NCBI RefSeq assembly: GCF_038237375.1
Contig: NZ_CP151273.1
Coordinates: 1,054,001-1,118,000, forward strand
Origin: Alcaligenes sp. SDU_A2
GTDB lineage: Bacteria > Pseudomonadota > Gammaproteobacteria > Burkholderiales > Burkholderiaceae_B
Reading direction: 5' to 3'
Length of the DNA stretch: 64,000 bases
A program made the position numbers and the translations under genes. Under the pieces are notes generated by a model, which ran no database searches, was not told the DNA's origin, and saw nothing but the letters and a program-made list of their open reading frames with translations. Of this stretch, positions 34,245-43,640 are shown piece by piece (position 1 is the first letter of the stretch; the number at the start of each line of letters is the position of its first letter).

Positions 34245-35750
34245 TCAGCCCTTGCCTTGGCGCAAGGCATTGGACAGGCGCAGCATGGCCGATTCGATTT
34301 CGTAGGCTGTCAAAGACGCATAGCCCAGCATCCACCCTTGTTGCTTGTTCTCGCCCAGATATAGCTTGCTTAAGCCGGGCAGCAGGACACCGGCGCTCAG
34401 ACCGCGCCGCAAGGTGTATTCCTCCGACCAGCCTGGTTCCAGAAAACAGGGGATTTGCAGACCGCCTTCTGGGCGTGTGGCATGCGCAATGCCTTGCAAG
34501 TGTTCGCCTATGGCTTCAAACATGATTTCGCGTCGGCCAGCATACAGTTTGCGCATGGCACGAACGTGCGAGTTGTAGTGCCCGTCCTCCATGAAGCGGG
34601 CCAGTGTCAGTTGCAATATTTGCGGCGTGTGCCCATCCATGATGCTGCGTGCCTGTGTAAATGGCTTGACCAGCTCCGGAGGCAAGGCCATGTATCCCAT
34701 GCGCAGGCCCGGGTACAGCGTTTTGCTGAACGTGCCCAGATAAATGGTGCGCTGGTATTTGTCCAGACCTTGCACGCACGCCGTCGGCAGACCGTCGTAG
34801 TGAAATTCGCTGTCGTAATCGTCCTCCAGAATCCACTTGCCGTTCTCGGCCGCCCAGCGTATCAGTTCCAGACGACGTTCCAGCGACAAGGTGGCACCTG
34901 TGGGGTACTGGTGCGAGGGCGTTACGTAAATGCAGTTGGCCCCGCTGCGCTCTTCGTGCAGCAAGTCAGTGCGCAAACCTTGATCGTCCACCGCAATCGG
35001 TACGATTCGCGCTTCGGCCGCCTCGAAGGCTTTGCGTGCGCCGAAGTAGCCGGGGTCTTCCATCAGAATGGGCTTGCCGGCATCGACCAGAAGCTGGGCG
35101 CACAGAAACAAAGCTTGCCGCGTGCTGCTCAGGATCAGTATCTGGTCAGCCGATACTTTGGCCCCGCGTTCCAGGTTCAGGTAGACGGAAATGGCCTTGC
35201 GCAAAGGCTCGGTGCCCTGGGGGTCGCCATGCAGCAGAATGTTGCCGCGATAGTCTTTCATGGCCTGGCGTTGTAGCCGTTCCCAGACATCGGTGGGGAA
35301 GTTGCGGGTCTCGGGCAGGCCGGTTGCAAAGGCTTTGATGGTTTGCTGGTCCGATATGCCGCCGCTCTCGAAAATGGCTCGGCCACGGCGGCTGAGTCCG
35401 GCACCGGGCTCCGTAATGCCGCGTTTGAGATCTTGCGCCTTGATGCGTCTGTAGGCACTGCCGCGCAGCTCGGTGCCCACGGATTCGGAGACATAGCTGC
35501 CCGATCCTTCCCGACGCACGATAAAGCCGTCGCGATGCAGTTGCACATAGGCGTTCTCCACGGTGTCCCGCGCCATGCCCAAGGACTTGGCCAGCGAACG
35601 TGTGGCCGGCAGTTTGACACCTGGGCCCAAGGCGCCGTCCAGTATCAGGGCCCGCAGGGCCCGTTGGATGCGCTGGTGCAGGTCCAGGCATTGCAGGTCT
35701 ACGTCGTTCAGACGCATTTTTAAAGTGTCGAGTTCAAAAGAGCGGGTCAT
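34245..35750 (-). CDS. dnfR: MocR-type regulator (GntR HTH fused to aminotransferase fold), DnfR-like
   Basis: 501 residues from the ATG at 35750, which has GGAG at good spacing. The N-terminal GntR winged helix (about 20-95) contains LPATRSLAKSLGMARDTVENAYVQLHRDGFI. The remainder is a fold-type I aminotransferase domain with the PLP lysine in GTFSKTLYPGLRMGY and substrate-site DDYDSEFHYDG. Such regulators sense PLP adducts of amino acids. It is divergent from dnfT1, and a perfect inverted repeat sits 22 bases upstream of its start. DnfR is reported to activate dnfABC (from memory). Confidence 0.88.
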   Translation of the reverse strand: MTRSFELDTLKMRLNDVDLQCLDLHQRIQRALRALILDGALGPGVKLPATRSLAKSLGMARDTVENAYVQLHRDGFIVRREGSGSYVSESVGTELRGSAYRRIKAQDLKRGITEPGAGLSRRGRAIFESGGISDQQTIKAFATGLPETRNFPTDVWERLQRQAMKDYRGNILLHGDPQGTEPLRKAISVYLNLERGAKVSADQILILSSTRQALFLCAQLLVDAGKPILMEDPGYFGARKAFEAAEARIVPIAVDDQGLRTDLLHEERSGANCIYVTPSHQYPTGATLSLERRLELIRWAAENGKWILEDDYDSEFHYDGLPTACVQGLDKYQRTIYLGTFSKTLYPGLRMGYMALPPELVKPFTQARSIMDGHTPQILQLTLARFMEDGHYNSHVRAMRKLYAGRREIMFEAIGEHLQGIAHATRPEGGLQIPCFLEPGWSEEYTLRRGLSAGVLLPGLSKLYLGENKQQGWMLGYASLTAYEIESAMLRLSNALRQGKG

Positions 35751-35771
35751 GCGGTCTGCTCCAGATAATGT

Positions 35772-35797
35772 CAATGGTCTGCCGAGTCAGACCATTG
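35772..35797. promoter_or_regulatory. CAATGGTCTG-N6-CAGACCATTG operator, candidate DnfR site
   Basis: A perfect 10-bp inverted repeat with six-base spacer lies between the divergent dnfR and dnfT1 starts. Its half-site TGGTCTG equals those in the dnfA/dnfT2 gap, so one regulator probably binds both regions. Confidence 0.75.
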
Positions 35798-35882
35798 TGC
35801 TCGTAGACTGTCAGCTTGTCCTTGGAGCTCCGATTTTGCATCTGGACTCCGGTTTTCAGGCTTGTACAGGGTCTTGTCACGT

Positions 35883-36965
35883 ATGTTCCGGTCTTTGAAT
35901 TTCAGTGCGGGTCCCAGCGCACTGCCTATGGATGTTCTGCTGCAGATCCGCGACGAATTCTTTGATTTTGCCGGCACAGGCATGTCTGTGCTGGAGGTCA
36001 GCCATCGGTCCAGGCCTTTCATGGACTTTGCCCAACGAACCGAGCAGGGTCTGCGCCATGCTTTGGGCATTCCGCCCGCCTATCAGGTCTTGTTGCTGCA
36101 AGGCGGTTCGTATATGCAGTTTTCTCAAGTTCCCTTGAATTTGCTGCAGCAAAAAAAAACGGCGGATTATATTCATACGGGATTGTGGTCGGGTCAAGCG
36201 GCTCAAGCGGCGCGTCAGTACGGGGAAGTCAGAATCATCGCCAGTTCAAAAGAAACCGGATTTGATCGAGTTCCTTATTTTGACGAAACTTATATTAATC
36301 CGGAAGCGGCTTACTTGCATTACACGGAAAACGAAACAGCGCATGGTGTGCAGTTTTCTGTTGCGCCGCCCACTCGTGTGCCTTTGGTGTGCGATGCCTG
36401 TTCCAGTCTGCTCTCCAAGCCTTTGGATATTGGCGCGCATGGCTTGATATATGCCTCTGCGCAGAAAAACATGGGAGCCGCCGGCGTGACCGTGGTGGTG
36501 TTCGATCCCGACCTTCTGGCGCAACCCTTGCCGGGTACGCCGGATCTTCTTGATTATGCCGTGCAAGCAAGAAAAAACTCTTTGCTCAATACGCCAGCTA
36601 CGTTTTCATGGTATGTGCTGGGCTTGACGGTCGATTGGTTAAATAAGTCTGGCGGTGTATCGGTAATCTACGAAATCAATAAAAAAAAGGCTGTATTGCT
36701 CTATGAAATTATTGATGAAAGTAAAGGTTTTTATATAAATCGTGTTTTACCTGATTATCGATCTATAAATAATATTCCTTTCACTCTGGCCGACCCTGAG
36801 CTGGAATCTTTGTTTTTGGAGCAGGCCGAAAATAATGGCCTGCATGGCTTAAAGGGACACAGTGCTACCGGGGGATTGCGGATCAGCCTTTATAACGCTG
36901 TTTCTTTGGCTGCTGTTCAGACGCTGGGGGAGTTCATGCGCCAATTCCAGCGTACACACGGCTAG
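35883..36965 (+). CDS. dnfT1: phosphoserine aminotransferase-like protein, DnfT1-like
   Basis: 360 residues from the ATG at 35883 (a TTG seven codons earlier is the first possible start); length equals SerC. SerC landmarks: NFSAGPSALP, VSHRSRPF (H41-R42), the PLP lysine K195 in SAQKNMGAAG, and GHSATGGLRISLYNA near the end. Unlike T2 the catalytic lysine is kept. E. coli SerC has GGGRGQF where this protein has QGGSYMQF, so substrate preference may differ. Codons in 36640-36790 are much richer in A/T than the flanks. Standard SerC makes phosphoserine from 3-phosphohydroxypyruvate. It may be a locus-specific paralogue or the genome's main SerC; the window cannot tell. Confidence 0.82.
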   Translation: MFRSLNFSAGPSALPMDVLLQIRDEFFDFAGTGMSVLEVSHRSRPFMDFAQRTEQGLRHALGIPPAYQVLLLQGGSYMQFSQVPLNLLQQKKTADYIHTGLWSGQAAQAARQYGEVRIIASSKETGFDRVPYFDETYINPEAAYLHYTENETAHGVQFSVAPPTRVPLVCDACSSLLSKPLDIGAHGLIYASAQKNMGAAGVTVVVFDPDLLAQPLPGTPDLLDYAVQARKNSLLNTPATFSWYVLGLTVDWLNKSGGVSVIYEINKKKAVLLYEIIDESKGFYINRVLPDYRSINNIPFTLADPELESLFLEQAENNGLHGLKGHSATGGLRISLYNAVSLAAVQTLGEFMRQFQRTHG

Positions 36966-37028
36966 ATGCAGCGCTGCGGAGCGGCCGGGCCGCCCGCCGT
37001 TGTTTTTTACTTTACCCAAGGACTTTTC

Positions 37029-38312
37029 ATGTACGACACCTCTTTGACATTGACTGAATTCGACAGCGAACTGGCCCTTGCCATGCAGGGCGAGGAGCGT
37101 CGCCAGGAAGATCATGTCGAGCTTATTGCTTCCGAGAACTATGCCAGCCCCTTGGTCATGGCTGTGCAGAATTCGGTTTTTACCAATAAATACGCCGAAG
37201 GATATCCGGGCAAGCGATATTACGCGGGTTGCGAGTTTGTGGACGTGGCCGAGCGTCTGGCGATCGAGCGTCTTCAGGCCTTGTTCGATTGCGATTACGC
37301 CAATGTGCAGCCGCATGCAGGGGCACAGGCCAATACGGCGGTTTTTCTGGCCTTGGTCAAACCGGGCGATACCGTCATGGGCATGAATCTGGCCCAGGGC
37401 GGGCACCTGACGCATGGCAATCCGGTCAATTTTTCCGGGCGGCTCTATAACATTGTGCCTTACGGTCTGGACCCGGAAACCGGGCTGATCGATTACGATG
37501 AAATGGAACGCATCGCCTTAAAGACACGGCCCAAGATGCTGATCGGCGGCTTTTCCGCCTATTCCCGTGTCAAGGATTGGGCCCGCATGCGCGCCATTGC
37601 CGACAAGGTCGGTGCCTGGTTCTGGGTGGACATGGCGCACGTGGCTGGTCTGGTGGCGGCAGGCGAATATCCCAACCCCTTGCCGCACGCCCATGTGGTC
37701 ACCAGCACGACGCATAAGACGTTGCGTGGACCGCGCGGGGGCATCATTCTGGCTAAAGGGCAAAGCGAAGACCTCTGCAAGCGCTTGAATACGGCCGTGT
37801 TTCCTGGTGTGCAGGGCGGGCCATTGATGCACTTGATCGCCGCCAAGGCTGTGGCATTCAAGGAAGCGTTGCAGCCCGAGTTCCGCAAGTATCAGCAGGA
37901 AGTGGTGCGCAATGCGCGTGCCATGGCGGCTGTGTTGCAGCAGCGCGGGCAAACCATTGTGTCGGGGGGGACGGACAATCACATGATGTTGATCAACCTG
38001 GCAGCCAAGCCGTACACAGGGCAAGAGGCCAGCGCAGCGCTGGCGGGTGCGTATATTACGGCCAACAAAAATTCGGTGCCCAACGATCCGCGCTCTCCGA
38101 TGGTGACATCAGGCGTGCGCATCGGTACGCCTGCCGTCACTACGCGTGGCTTTGGCGTGGCCGAGTGTGAGCAACTGGCTCATTGGCTGTGTGACGTGCT
38201 CGATGCTCTGGAAAACGGGTCCCTGGAACAGATCAGTGCTCAGATACGCGAAAAGGTCGTGGCTTTGTGCCGCCGCTATCCGGTGTACCAGAAATACGGC
38301 CAAACGGTCTGA
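37029..38312 (+). CDS. glyA: serine hydroxymethyltransferase
   Basis: 427 residues from the ATG at 37029, with AAGGA upstream. All active-site landmarks are present: [21 protein letters not shown], the [12 protein letters not shown] block, PLP lysine K230 in [13 protein letters not shown], and the C-terminal [12 protein letters not shown]. It interconverts serine plus tetrahydrofolate with glycine plus methylene-THF. It follows the SerC-like gene by 63 bases, probably in one transcript. It serves as the intact comparator for the degenerate T2 protein 3 kb upstream. I cannot tell from this window whether the genome carries another glyA. Confidence 0.95.
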   Translation: MYDTSLTLTEFDSELALAMQGEERRQEDHVELIASENYASPLVMAVQNSVFTNKYAEGYPGKRYYAGCEFVDVAERLAIERLQALFDCDYANVQPHAGAQANTAVFLALVKPGDTVMGMNLAQGGHLTHGNPVNFSGRLYNIVPYGLDPETGLIDYDEMERIALKTRPKMLIGGFSAYSRVKDWARMRAIADKVGAWFWVDMAHVAGLVAAGEYPNPLPHAHVVTSTTHKTLRGPRGGIILAKGQSEDLCKRLNTAVFPGVQGGPLMHLIAAKAVAFKEALQPEFRKYQQEVVRNARAMAAVLQQRGQTIVSGGTDNHMMLINLAAKPYTGQEASAALAGAYITANKNSVPNDPRSPMVTSGVRIGTPAVTTRGFGVAECEQLAHWLCDVLDALENGSLEQISAQIREKVVALCRRYPVYQKYGQTV

Positions 38313-38366
38313 TGCTATCCGCAGGATAGGGCCTGTGTATGCGGGCCGCCGCGTTGCCAAAATACA

Positions 38367-38395
38367 TCGCCCGGACTCTGAAAAAGTCCGGGCGA
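38367..38395. terminator. hairpin after glyA
   Basis: TCGCCCGGACT pairs with AGTCCGGGCGA across a short AT-rich loop. The following bases are only moderately T-rich (TTGTGTG), so termination may be incomplete. Confidence 0.6.
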
Positions 38396-38411
38396 TTGTG
38401 TGTGGGCTGGA

Positions 38412-38609
38412 TTATTTACGGCCGCTCAAGGGGCAGGAGCTCATACCCAACAGGCTATACAGTGGGCATGTTCCGAATAGCCCTGTAGCCAGAGGGATGA
38501 TGCCTAGCCAGCCCCACCAGCCAACGGTGCCTGTGGCCGCCAGGCCTATCAGCACCAAGCCAATCAGAATGCGCAGTATGCGATCGATACCACCAACATT
38601 GCTTTTCAT
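38412..38609 (-). CDS. DUF2892 (YgaP-transmembrane-like) small membrane protein
   Basis: 65 residues: MKSNVGGIDRILRILIGLVLIG, WWGWLGIIPLATGLFGTCPLYSLLG. The family has two membrane helices and a conserved GxCPLYxLLG motif, often seen fused or next to rhodanese domains. Function unknown; the cysteine may take part in sulfur handling. Monocistronic, facing glyA. Confidence 0.9.
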   Translation of the reverse strand: MKSNVGGIDRILRILIGLVLIGLAATGTVGWWGWLGIIPLATGLFGTCPLYSLLGMSSCPLSGRK

Positions 38610-38846
38610 TTCTCTTCCTTCGGGCGTGGATGACGCGTGCCGGGTAGGCCGGCAACAGGACGCTGAATGGCTCAGCGGGGTGATTGTTTAGTTAGGTAAC
38701 CAAACAATAATATATTTTTTTATAATATATCAAAAAGTATTATAAAGACAATAAAAATGCGCCCAGGGATATGCCCCCTGACATCAGCGGGAAGATGAAA
38801 ACGGGTGGGTAACAGGGTAGCTGGCAGGGTGCCGGCAAGACCGCAA

Positions 38847-39560
38847 TCAGTCCTGTGGCGATAGCCAGCGTTGATGACCCGAAGCCCGCAGTTGGCAGGC
38901 GGGGCACTGCCCGCAACCATAGCCCCAGTCGTGCAGCGTGTCGCGCTGGTTCAGATAACAGGTATGGGTATCGTTGCGGATCAGCTCGACCAAGGTGTCG
39001 CCGCCCAGTTGATGGGCCAGCTCCCAGGTGTCGGCCTTGTCCAGCCACATCAAGGGCGTTTCCAGTGTTAATGGCCGGTCTATGCCCAAGCCAAGAGCTA
39101 CTTGCAAGGCTTTCAGGGTATTGTCCCGGCAGTCCGGATAGCCGGAATAATCGGTTTGCGACATGCCGCCTACCAGCACATCCAGATTGCGCCGATAAGC
39201 CAGTGCGGCGGCCAGTGTAAAAAACAACAGATTACGGCCGGGCACAAAGGTATTGGGCAAGCCGTCGGCCTGCAGGGCAATGGCCCGGTCCTCGGTCATG
39301 GCGGTCGCCCCTAGCTGTTTAAGCACTCCGGCATCGAGCATGTGGTCCTGTCCCAGGCGTGTCGCCCAAAGCGGACTATACGAGGCTAGCTTGCGGCGTA
39401 TGATTTGGCGGCAATCCAGCTCTACTCTATGCCGTTGTCCATAGTCAAAGCCCAGGGTTTCGACATGTCCGTAGCGTTGCAGGGCCCAGGCCAGGCAGGT
39501 AGCCGAATCCTGGCCGCCCGAGAACAGAACCAGGGCGCGTCGTTGTGTTTGTGCTGTCAT
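38847..39560 (-). CDS. queC: 7-cyano-7-deazaguanine synthase
   Basis: 237 residues. PP-loop SGGQDS (14-19), [27 protein letters not shown], and a C-terminal zinc site built from CGQCPAC plus an upstream Cys (HTCYLN). It converts 7-carboxy-7-deazaguanine to preQ0 with ammonia and ATP on the way to queuosine. Three bases separate it from the upstream transporter gene, so the two form an operon. Confidence 0.95.
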   Translation of the reverse strand: MTAQTQRRALVLFSGGQDSATCLAWALQRYGHVETLGFDYGQRHRVELDCRQIIRRKLASYSPLWATRLGQDHMLDAGVLKQLGATAMTEDRAIALQADGLPNTFVPGRNLLFFTLAAALAYRRNLDVLVGGMSQTDYSGYPDCRDNTLKALQVALGLGIDRPLTLETPLMWLDKADTWELAHQLGGDTLVELIRNDTHTCYLNQRDTLHDWGYGCGQCPACQLRASGHQRWLSPQD

Positions 39561-39563
39561 GAC

Positions 39564-40232
39564 CTACGCCTTGGCGGCGACAGGCTGGCCGCGTTTCATG
39601 GTGGCGATGATGGCATTCAGTGCCACCCCGTACATGGGGACAAATAAGAGCAGGCTGACGGCCAGCTTGATGACGTAGTCCACCAGCGCGATCTCACCCC
39701 AATGTTCGGCCATGAAGGGATTGCTGCTGCGCCAGAAGGCAATGCCGAAAAAGGCGATGGTATCGAGGGCTTGGCCAAAGACGGAAGCGGCAGCTGGTGC
39801 AACCCACCATTGCGTGTAGCCGCGGCGCATGCGGTCAAACACCTGCACATCCAGCAGTTGGCCCAAGACGTAGGCAGCAAAGCTGGCCAGCGCGATGCGA
39901 AAGACAAAGCTATTGAATTCGCCCAGGGCTTGCAAGCCGTTGAAATGCCCTTCATGAAACAGGACCGACACCACATAAGAGGCGATCAGGGCCGGGAACA
40001 TGGCGCGGGTGATGACTTGTCGCGCTTGGGCTTTGCCGATCAAGCGTACGGTCAGATCGGTGGCTAGAAAGACAAAGGGAAAACTGAAGGCTCCCCAGGT
40101 GCTGTGAAAGCCGAACAGCTCGATGGGTAATTGCACCAGATAGTTGCTGGCGATCACGATGAAGATGTGAAAAGCGACCAGCAGGGCAAGGTAGAACGGC
40201 ACCCGCGATGGCGGGACGGAAGGCATCGTCAT
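39564..40232 (-). CDS. yhhQ: queuosine precursor transporter (YhhQ family)
   Basis: 222 residues from the ATG at 40232. Six hydrophobic segments; the conserved FGFHSTWGAFSFPFVFLATDLTVR and DTIAFFGIAF stretches mark the YhhQ/COG1738 family, which imports preQ0/preQ1. Next to queC this fits salvage plus synthesis of the tRNA base queuosine. I looked for a preQ1 riboswitch in the 150 bases upstream and saw none. Confidence 0.9.
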   Translation of the reverse strand: MTMPSVPPSRVPFYLALLVAFHIFIVIASNYLVQLPIELFGFHSTWGAFSFPFVFLATDLTVRLIGKAQARQVITRAMFPALIASYVVSVLFHEGHFNGLQALGEFNSFVFRIALASFAAYVLGQLLDVQVFDRMRRGYTQWWVAPAAASVFGQALDTIAFFGIAFWRSSNPFMAEHWGEIALVDYVIKLAVSLLLFVPMYGVALNAIIATMKRGQPVAAKA

Positions 40233-40384
40233 GAATAGACCTTTTTGGTGGATGGGGTGAGGGAACCCATGAATACGGAACTGCAACCGCCTATTGTACG
40301 TGTGCTTGCGCGCAGAGGGAATACCGGCGGCCAGTGTATCGGTTTCTGGTCGGCGCGCAGATCACCGCAGATGAATGTTCCTTA

Positions 40385-40993
40385 TCAGGCGTCGTGCTGC
40401 CAGCGCAGATACGCCGATCGCGTTACCTCGGAGACCGATTCCAGCACTTTTTGCTGCGTGACCTTGTGCCGCACTTGCAGGCGTGCATCGGCCACCGTGC
40501 GCGACTTGCAGAACCAATGGCAGCTATGCTGCAGCAAATACAGTTCGGCCGACAGGTGATAGGCCCGGCTGCGTGGGTCCAGTCCCTCGTTATTGTCCAC
40601 CACATGGCGCAGACCTGCTGCGTGAATCTGCAGCAAGGTCCGGAAATCCCGCGTTGCCGAAGGAAGAATGCGTTCAATGTAAGGCAGGCAAAAAGGCAGC
40701 ATGCTGACACGGGTCGCCTCAGGCGCTTCATTTTGTAGCTGGTCGGCCAGGGACTGGGTCTGTGCCGCTACGGCGCGTTCGGTCTGCGCAAACATGTCCA
40801 GGACCTGTAACTGGCGTGACGGCTCTTGCTCCCGGATGGCACGAGTATAGCCTTCGGTCAGCGTCTCCATATGGCGCTCCAGCTGGAAACTGCCCAGATG
40901 ACGTCCCAGCAGCGCTATGCGCCCGCGCTGGTAACGCACGCGCAGCACGTTCCAGACCAGAGCGGCCATTAGCAAAACAACGACGATGTCCAT
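40385..40993 (-). CDS. uncharacterised membrane-anchored protein
   Basis: 202 residues. One N-terminal membrane helix (MDIVVVLLMAALVWNVL) followed by a basic, helical cytoplasmic domain with DPRSRAYHLSAELYLLQHSCHWFCKSRTVADARLQVRHKV. I do not recognise a family. It starts two bases after the dbpA stop, so it is translated from the same message as the RNA helicase. Confidence 0.7.
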   Translation of the reverse strand: MDIVVVLLMAALVWNVLRVRYQRGRIALLGRHLGSFQLERHMETLTEGYTRAIREQEPSRQLQVLDMFAQTERAVAAQTQSLADQLQNEAPEATRVSMLPFCLPYIERILPSATRDFRTLLQIHAAGLRHVVDNNEGLDPRSRAYHLSAELYLLQHSCHWFCKSRTVADARLQVRHKVTQQKVLESVSEVTRSAYLRWQHDA

Positions 40994-40995
40994 AT

Positions 40996-42384
40996 TCAGA
41001 ACTCTTCCAGAAAGCGCATGCGAAAACGGCGGCCCTTGATGCTGCTGTTGGAGATGCGCTCGAACGCGTGCTTGGCGATGCGACGGTCCAGGGCGACGTA
41101 AGCACTGGAGTCGGTAATGTGGATCTTGCCGACTTGCTCGAAGGTCAGGCCGCCGTCGCCGGTCAGGGCACCCAGCAGGTCGCCGGGGCGCAGCTTGTCC
41201 TTTTTACCGCCTTGAATGCACAAGGTGACCATAGGTGCTGTCAGGGCGCGTTCGGACTTGCGGCGCAGCGTTTTCAGATTGCCCCAGGTCAGTGGGCTGC
41301 CCTGGTATTGCTCGATCAGGTTGGCCCAGCGCATCTCGTCGCGCGACACCAGGTTCAGGGCCAGTCCTTTCTGGTCGCCCCGGCCGCTGCGGCCTACTCG
41401 GTGCACATGCACTTCGGTGTCTTTGGTGACATCTACGTTGATCACCGCTTCTAGGTTCTGGATATCCAGACCGCGCGAAGCCACGTCGGTGGCGACCAGC
41501 ACGGCGCAGCTTTGATTGGCGAACTGGATCAGGATTTCGTCGCGATCACGTTGTTCCAGATCGCCGTTCAGGGCTTGCGCGCGTATGCCTTCCGATCGCA
41601 GGTGCTCGATCAGCTCCTGTCCGCGTATTTTTGTATTGCAGAAAACCAGGGTAGAGGCCGGGCGAAAGTGTTCCAGCAGTGTGACCACCGCATCCAGGCG
41701 CCTGTCGGGGTGGACTTCGTAGAAAATCTGTTCGATACGGCTGGCATCGTGTTGCGTTTCCACCTTGACTTCGGCCGGATTGCGCAGGAAACGCGCGCTG
41801 AGCTTGCGGATGTTCTCTGGGTACGTGGCCGAGAACAGCAAGGTTTGGCGTTTAGGCGGGCAGTGCGATGCGATGGCCACGATGTCGTCATGAAAACCCA
41901 TGTCCACCATACGATCCGCTTCGTCCAATACCAGCGTCTTCAAGTTGGACAGATCCAGGTTGCCGCGTTCCAGATGATCCTGGATGCGTCCTGGCGTCCC
42001 CACCACCACATGTGCGCCACGGCGCAGCGATTCAGTCTGTGGGCGCGAAGGCACACCGCCGCATAGCGTCAGCATGCGTACATTGGGAATCTGCCGGGCC
42101 AGGCGGCGCAGCTCGTTGGCGACCTGATCGGCCAGTTCGCGGGTAGGGCAGATCACCAGCGCCTGCGGCGACAGACGGCTGGGATTCAAGGTTTGAAGCA
42201 GCCCCAGGCCGAAGGCGGCCGTCTTGCCGCTGCCGGTCTTGGCCTGTGCAATCAGGTCGCGGCCTTGCAAAATCAAAGGCAGGCTTTGTTCCTGAATAGA
42301 GGTCATCTGCTCAAAGCCCAGGCTTTGCACCGTTTCGAGCAGGGCAGGCAGCAGGGGCAGGGTGGAGAAGGAAGTATTGGGCAC
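40996..42384 (-). CDS. dbpA: ATP-dependent RNA helicase DbpA
   Basis: 462 residues from the GTG at 42384, which reproduces the E. coli DbpA start (FSTLPLLPALLETVQSLG); the frame is open 48 codons further upstream to an ATG at 42528, so the start is not certain. DEAD-box motifs: AKTGSGKTAAFG, PTRELADQVA, VLDEADRMVDMGF, SAT, and HRVGRSGR. The C-terminal RNA-binding domain carries GGKKDKLRPGDLLGALTGDGGL, which binds hairpin 92 of 23S rRNA. It assists large-subunit assembly. Confidence 0.92.
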   Translation of the reverse strand: MPNTSFSTLPLLPALLETVQSLGFEQMTSIQEQSLPLILQGRDLIAQAKTGSGKTAAFGLGLLQTLNPSRLSPQALVICPTRELADQVANELRRLARQIPNVRMLTLCGGVPSRPQTESLRRGAHVVVGTPGRIQDHLERGNLDLSNLKTLVLDEADRMVDMGFHDDIVAIASHCPPKRQTLLFSATYPENIRKLSARFLRNPAEVKVETQHDASRIEQIFYEVHPDRRLDAVVTLLEHFRPASTLVFCNTKIRGQELIEHLRSEGIRAQALNGDLEQRDRDEILIQFANQSCAVLVATDVASRGLDIQNLEAVINVDVTKDTEVHVHRVGRSGRGDQKGLALNLVSRDEMRWANLIEQYQGSPLTWGNLKTLRRKSERALTAPMVTLCIQGGKKDKLRPGDLLGALTGDGGLTFEQVGKIHITDSSAYVALDRRIAKHAFERISNSSIKGRRFRMRFLEEF

Positions 42385-42596
42385 AGTAAGGGAGTCGTAA
42401 AAACGGCGAAAGAGAGAGTAGTTCGACAGTGTAAGCGCTGCGGGGGATTCTGGTGTCAGCCACGGCTTCAGATCACAGCGGATAGCATGGTGCCGGTCAA
42501 AAAAATCGTCCAAGGGGACAACTACCAATCATGACCAGGACGGGCTCGATGTGTGATTGAAAGCGTGATCGGGCCAGCGATCGCCAGCTCGCTGTC

Positions 42597-43463
42597 TTAT
42601 CGCTTTGTTCGCGTGTTGCTCGTATCACGCTGCCCCAGCCAGATACTGCCGATAACGAGCACCATGCCGATCATCTGGTACGGAGTCAGCGATTGTTGCA
42701 GGAACCACCATCCGAGCAGCACGGCAACTAAAGGGCTGAGAAACCCCAGCGATGCCACCACCGCTGAATCTAGCCTGGCGACGCCGCGAAACCAAAGAAT
42801 ATAGGTCAACGCTGCTCCGATGAGCCCTAACCATGCCAGCCCTATTATGTTCTTCAGGGTTGGCACAGGAATGGTCGGTTCGACAAATAATGCCAGCGGC
42901 ACAAGCAGCAACCCACCGGCTGTCAATTGCCAAGCGGTAAATGTGAGCAATGAGACCGGTGGTTGCCATTTTCGGGACAAGACTGTGCCACAAGCCATCG
43001 AAACCGCTCCGGCGAAGGCGGCTGCGATACCAATGGGATCGAGCATCGCATCCGGCGTCAAAACCAGAGTCGCCACGCCGCCAAGACCGATGACGGAGGC
43101 AAGAATCGACAGCAGACGGATCTTGTTGCCAAGCCAGAAATGCGCAAGAAAGATAACAATCAAGGGTTGGATCGCCCCGATTGTAGCGGCCACTCCACCA
43201 GGCAACCGGTAAGCTGATACGAACAGCAGACTCCAGAAGATCGTGAAGTTGAGCGCTCCAAGCGCGAACGCCCGTCTCCACCATATGCCGGTCGGCAGTT
43301 TTTGCACGATCAGGAGCAGTAACAGGCCAGCCGGCAAGGCACGCAGCATAGCGACCGTTATCGGAGAAAAGTCCGGCAGAAATTGCGTTGTGACGATATA
43401 GGTACTGCCCCAGACGGCGGGTGCAATCGCTGTCAGGAGTAAATCGGAATTGCGTCCACCCAT
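42597..43463 (-). CDS. EamA-family exporter, PecM-like
   Basis: 288 residues, ten hydrophobic segments in two EamA halves (WGSTYIVTTQFLPDFSPITVAMLRALPAG; GLAWLGLIGAALTYILWFRGV). The closest named relative I recall is PecM of Dickeya (Erwinia), the exporter tied to the blue pigment indigoidine. That is notable because an indigoidine-type synthetase lies 3 kb upstream on the same strand. A 177-bp gap separates it from the next gene. That gap lacks the 21-bp motif of the locus but has a GGCGTAG/CTACGCC hairpin. Confidence 0.82.
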   Translation of the reverse strand: MGGRNSDLLLTAIAPAVWGSTYIVTTQFLPDFSPITVAMLRALPAGLLLLLIVQKLPTGIWWRRAFALGALNFTIFWSLLFVSAYRLPGGVAATIGAIQPLIVIFLAHFWLGNKIRLLSILASVIGLGGVATLVLTPDAMLDPIGIAAAFAGAVSMACGTVLSRKWQPPVSLLTFTAWQLTAGGLLLVPLALFVEPTIPVPTLKNIIGLAWLGLIGAALTYILWFRGVARLDSAVVASLGFLSPLVAVLLGWWFLQQSLTPYQMIGMVLVIGSIWLGQRDTSNTRTKR

Positions 43464-43640
43464 TGTGTTATGTCCCTTTGTGCCCAGCCCGAAAACCGTG
43501 AGTTTTTACCTGCCAGGCCAGCATCAGGAGGACAAAGACTTGCGGCTGCAAAGCCGATGGCAACCATCCCGATCTGGCGTAGTATCCCCGTTGGACGCTA
43601 CGCCTTGTCCTGTTTTCGGAGGGATTCAACGAATCATCCG

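Noticed and set aside
40233..40384. Possible preQ1 riboswitch before the queuosine transporter gene
   Set aside because: I found neither the CUA-type loop pattern nor the A-rich tail pairing of preQ1 aptamers.
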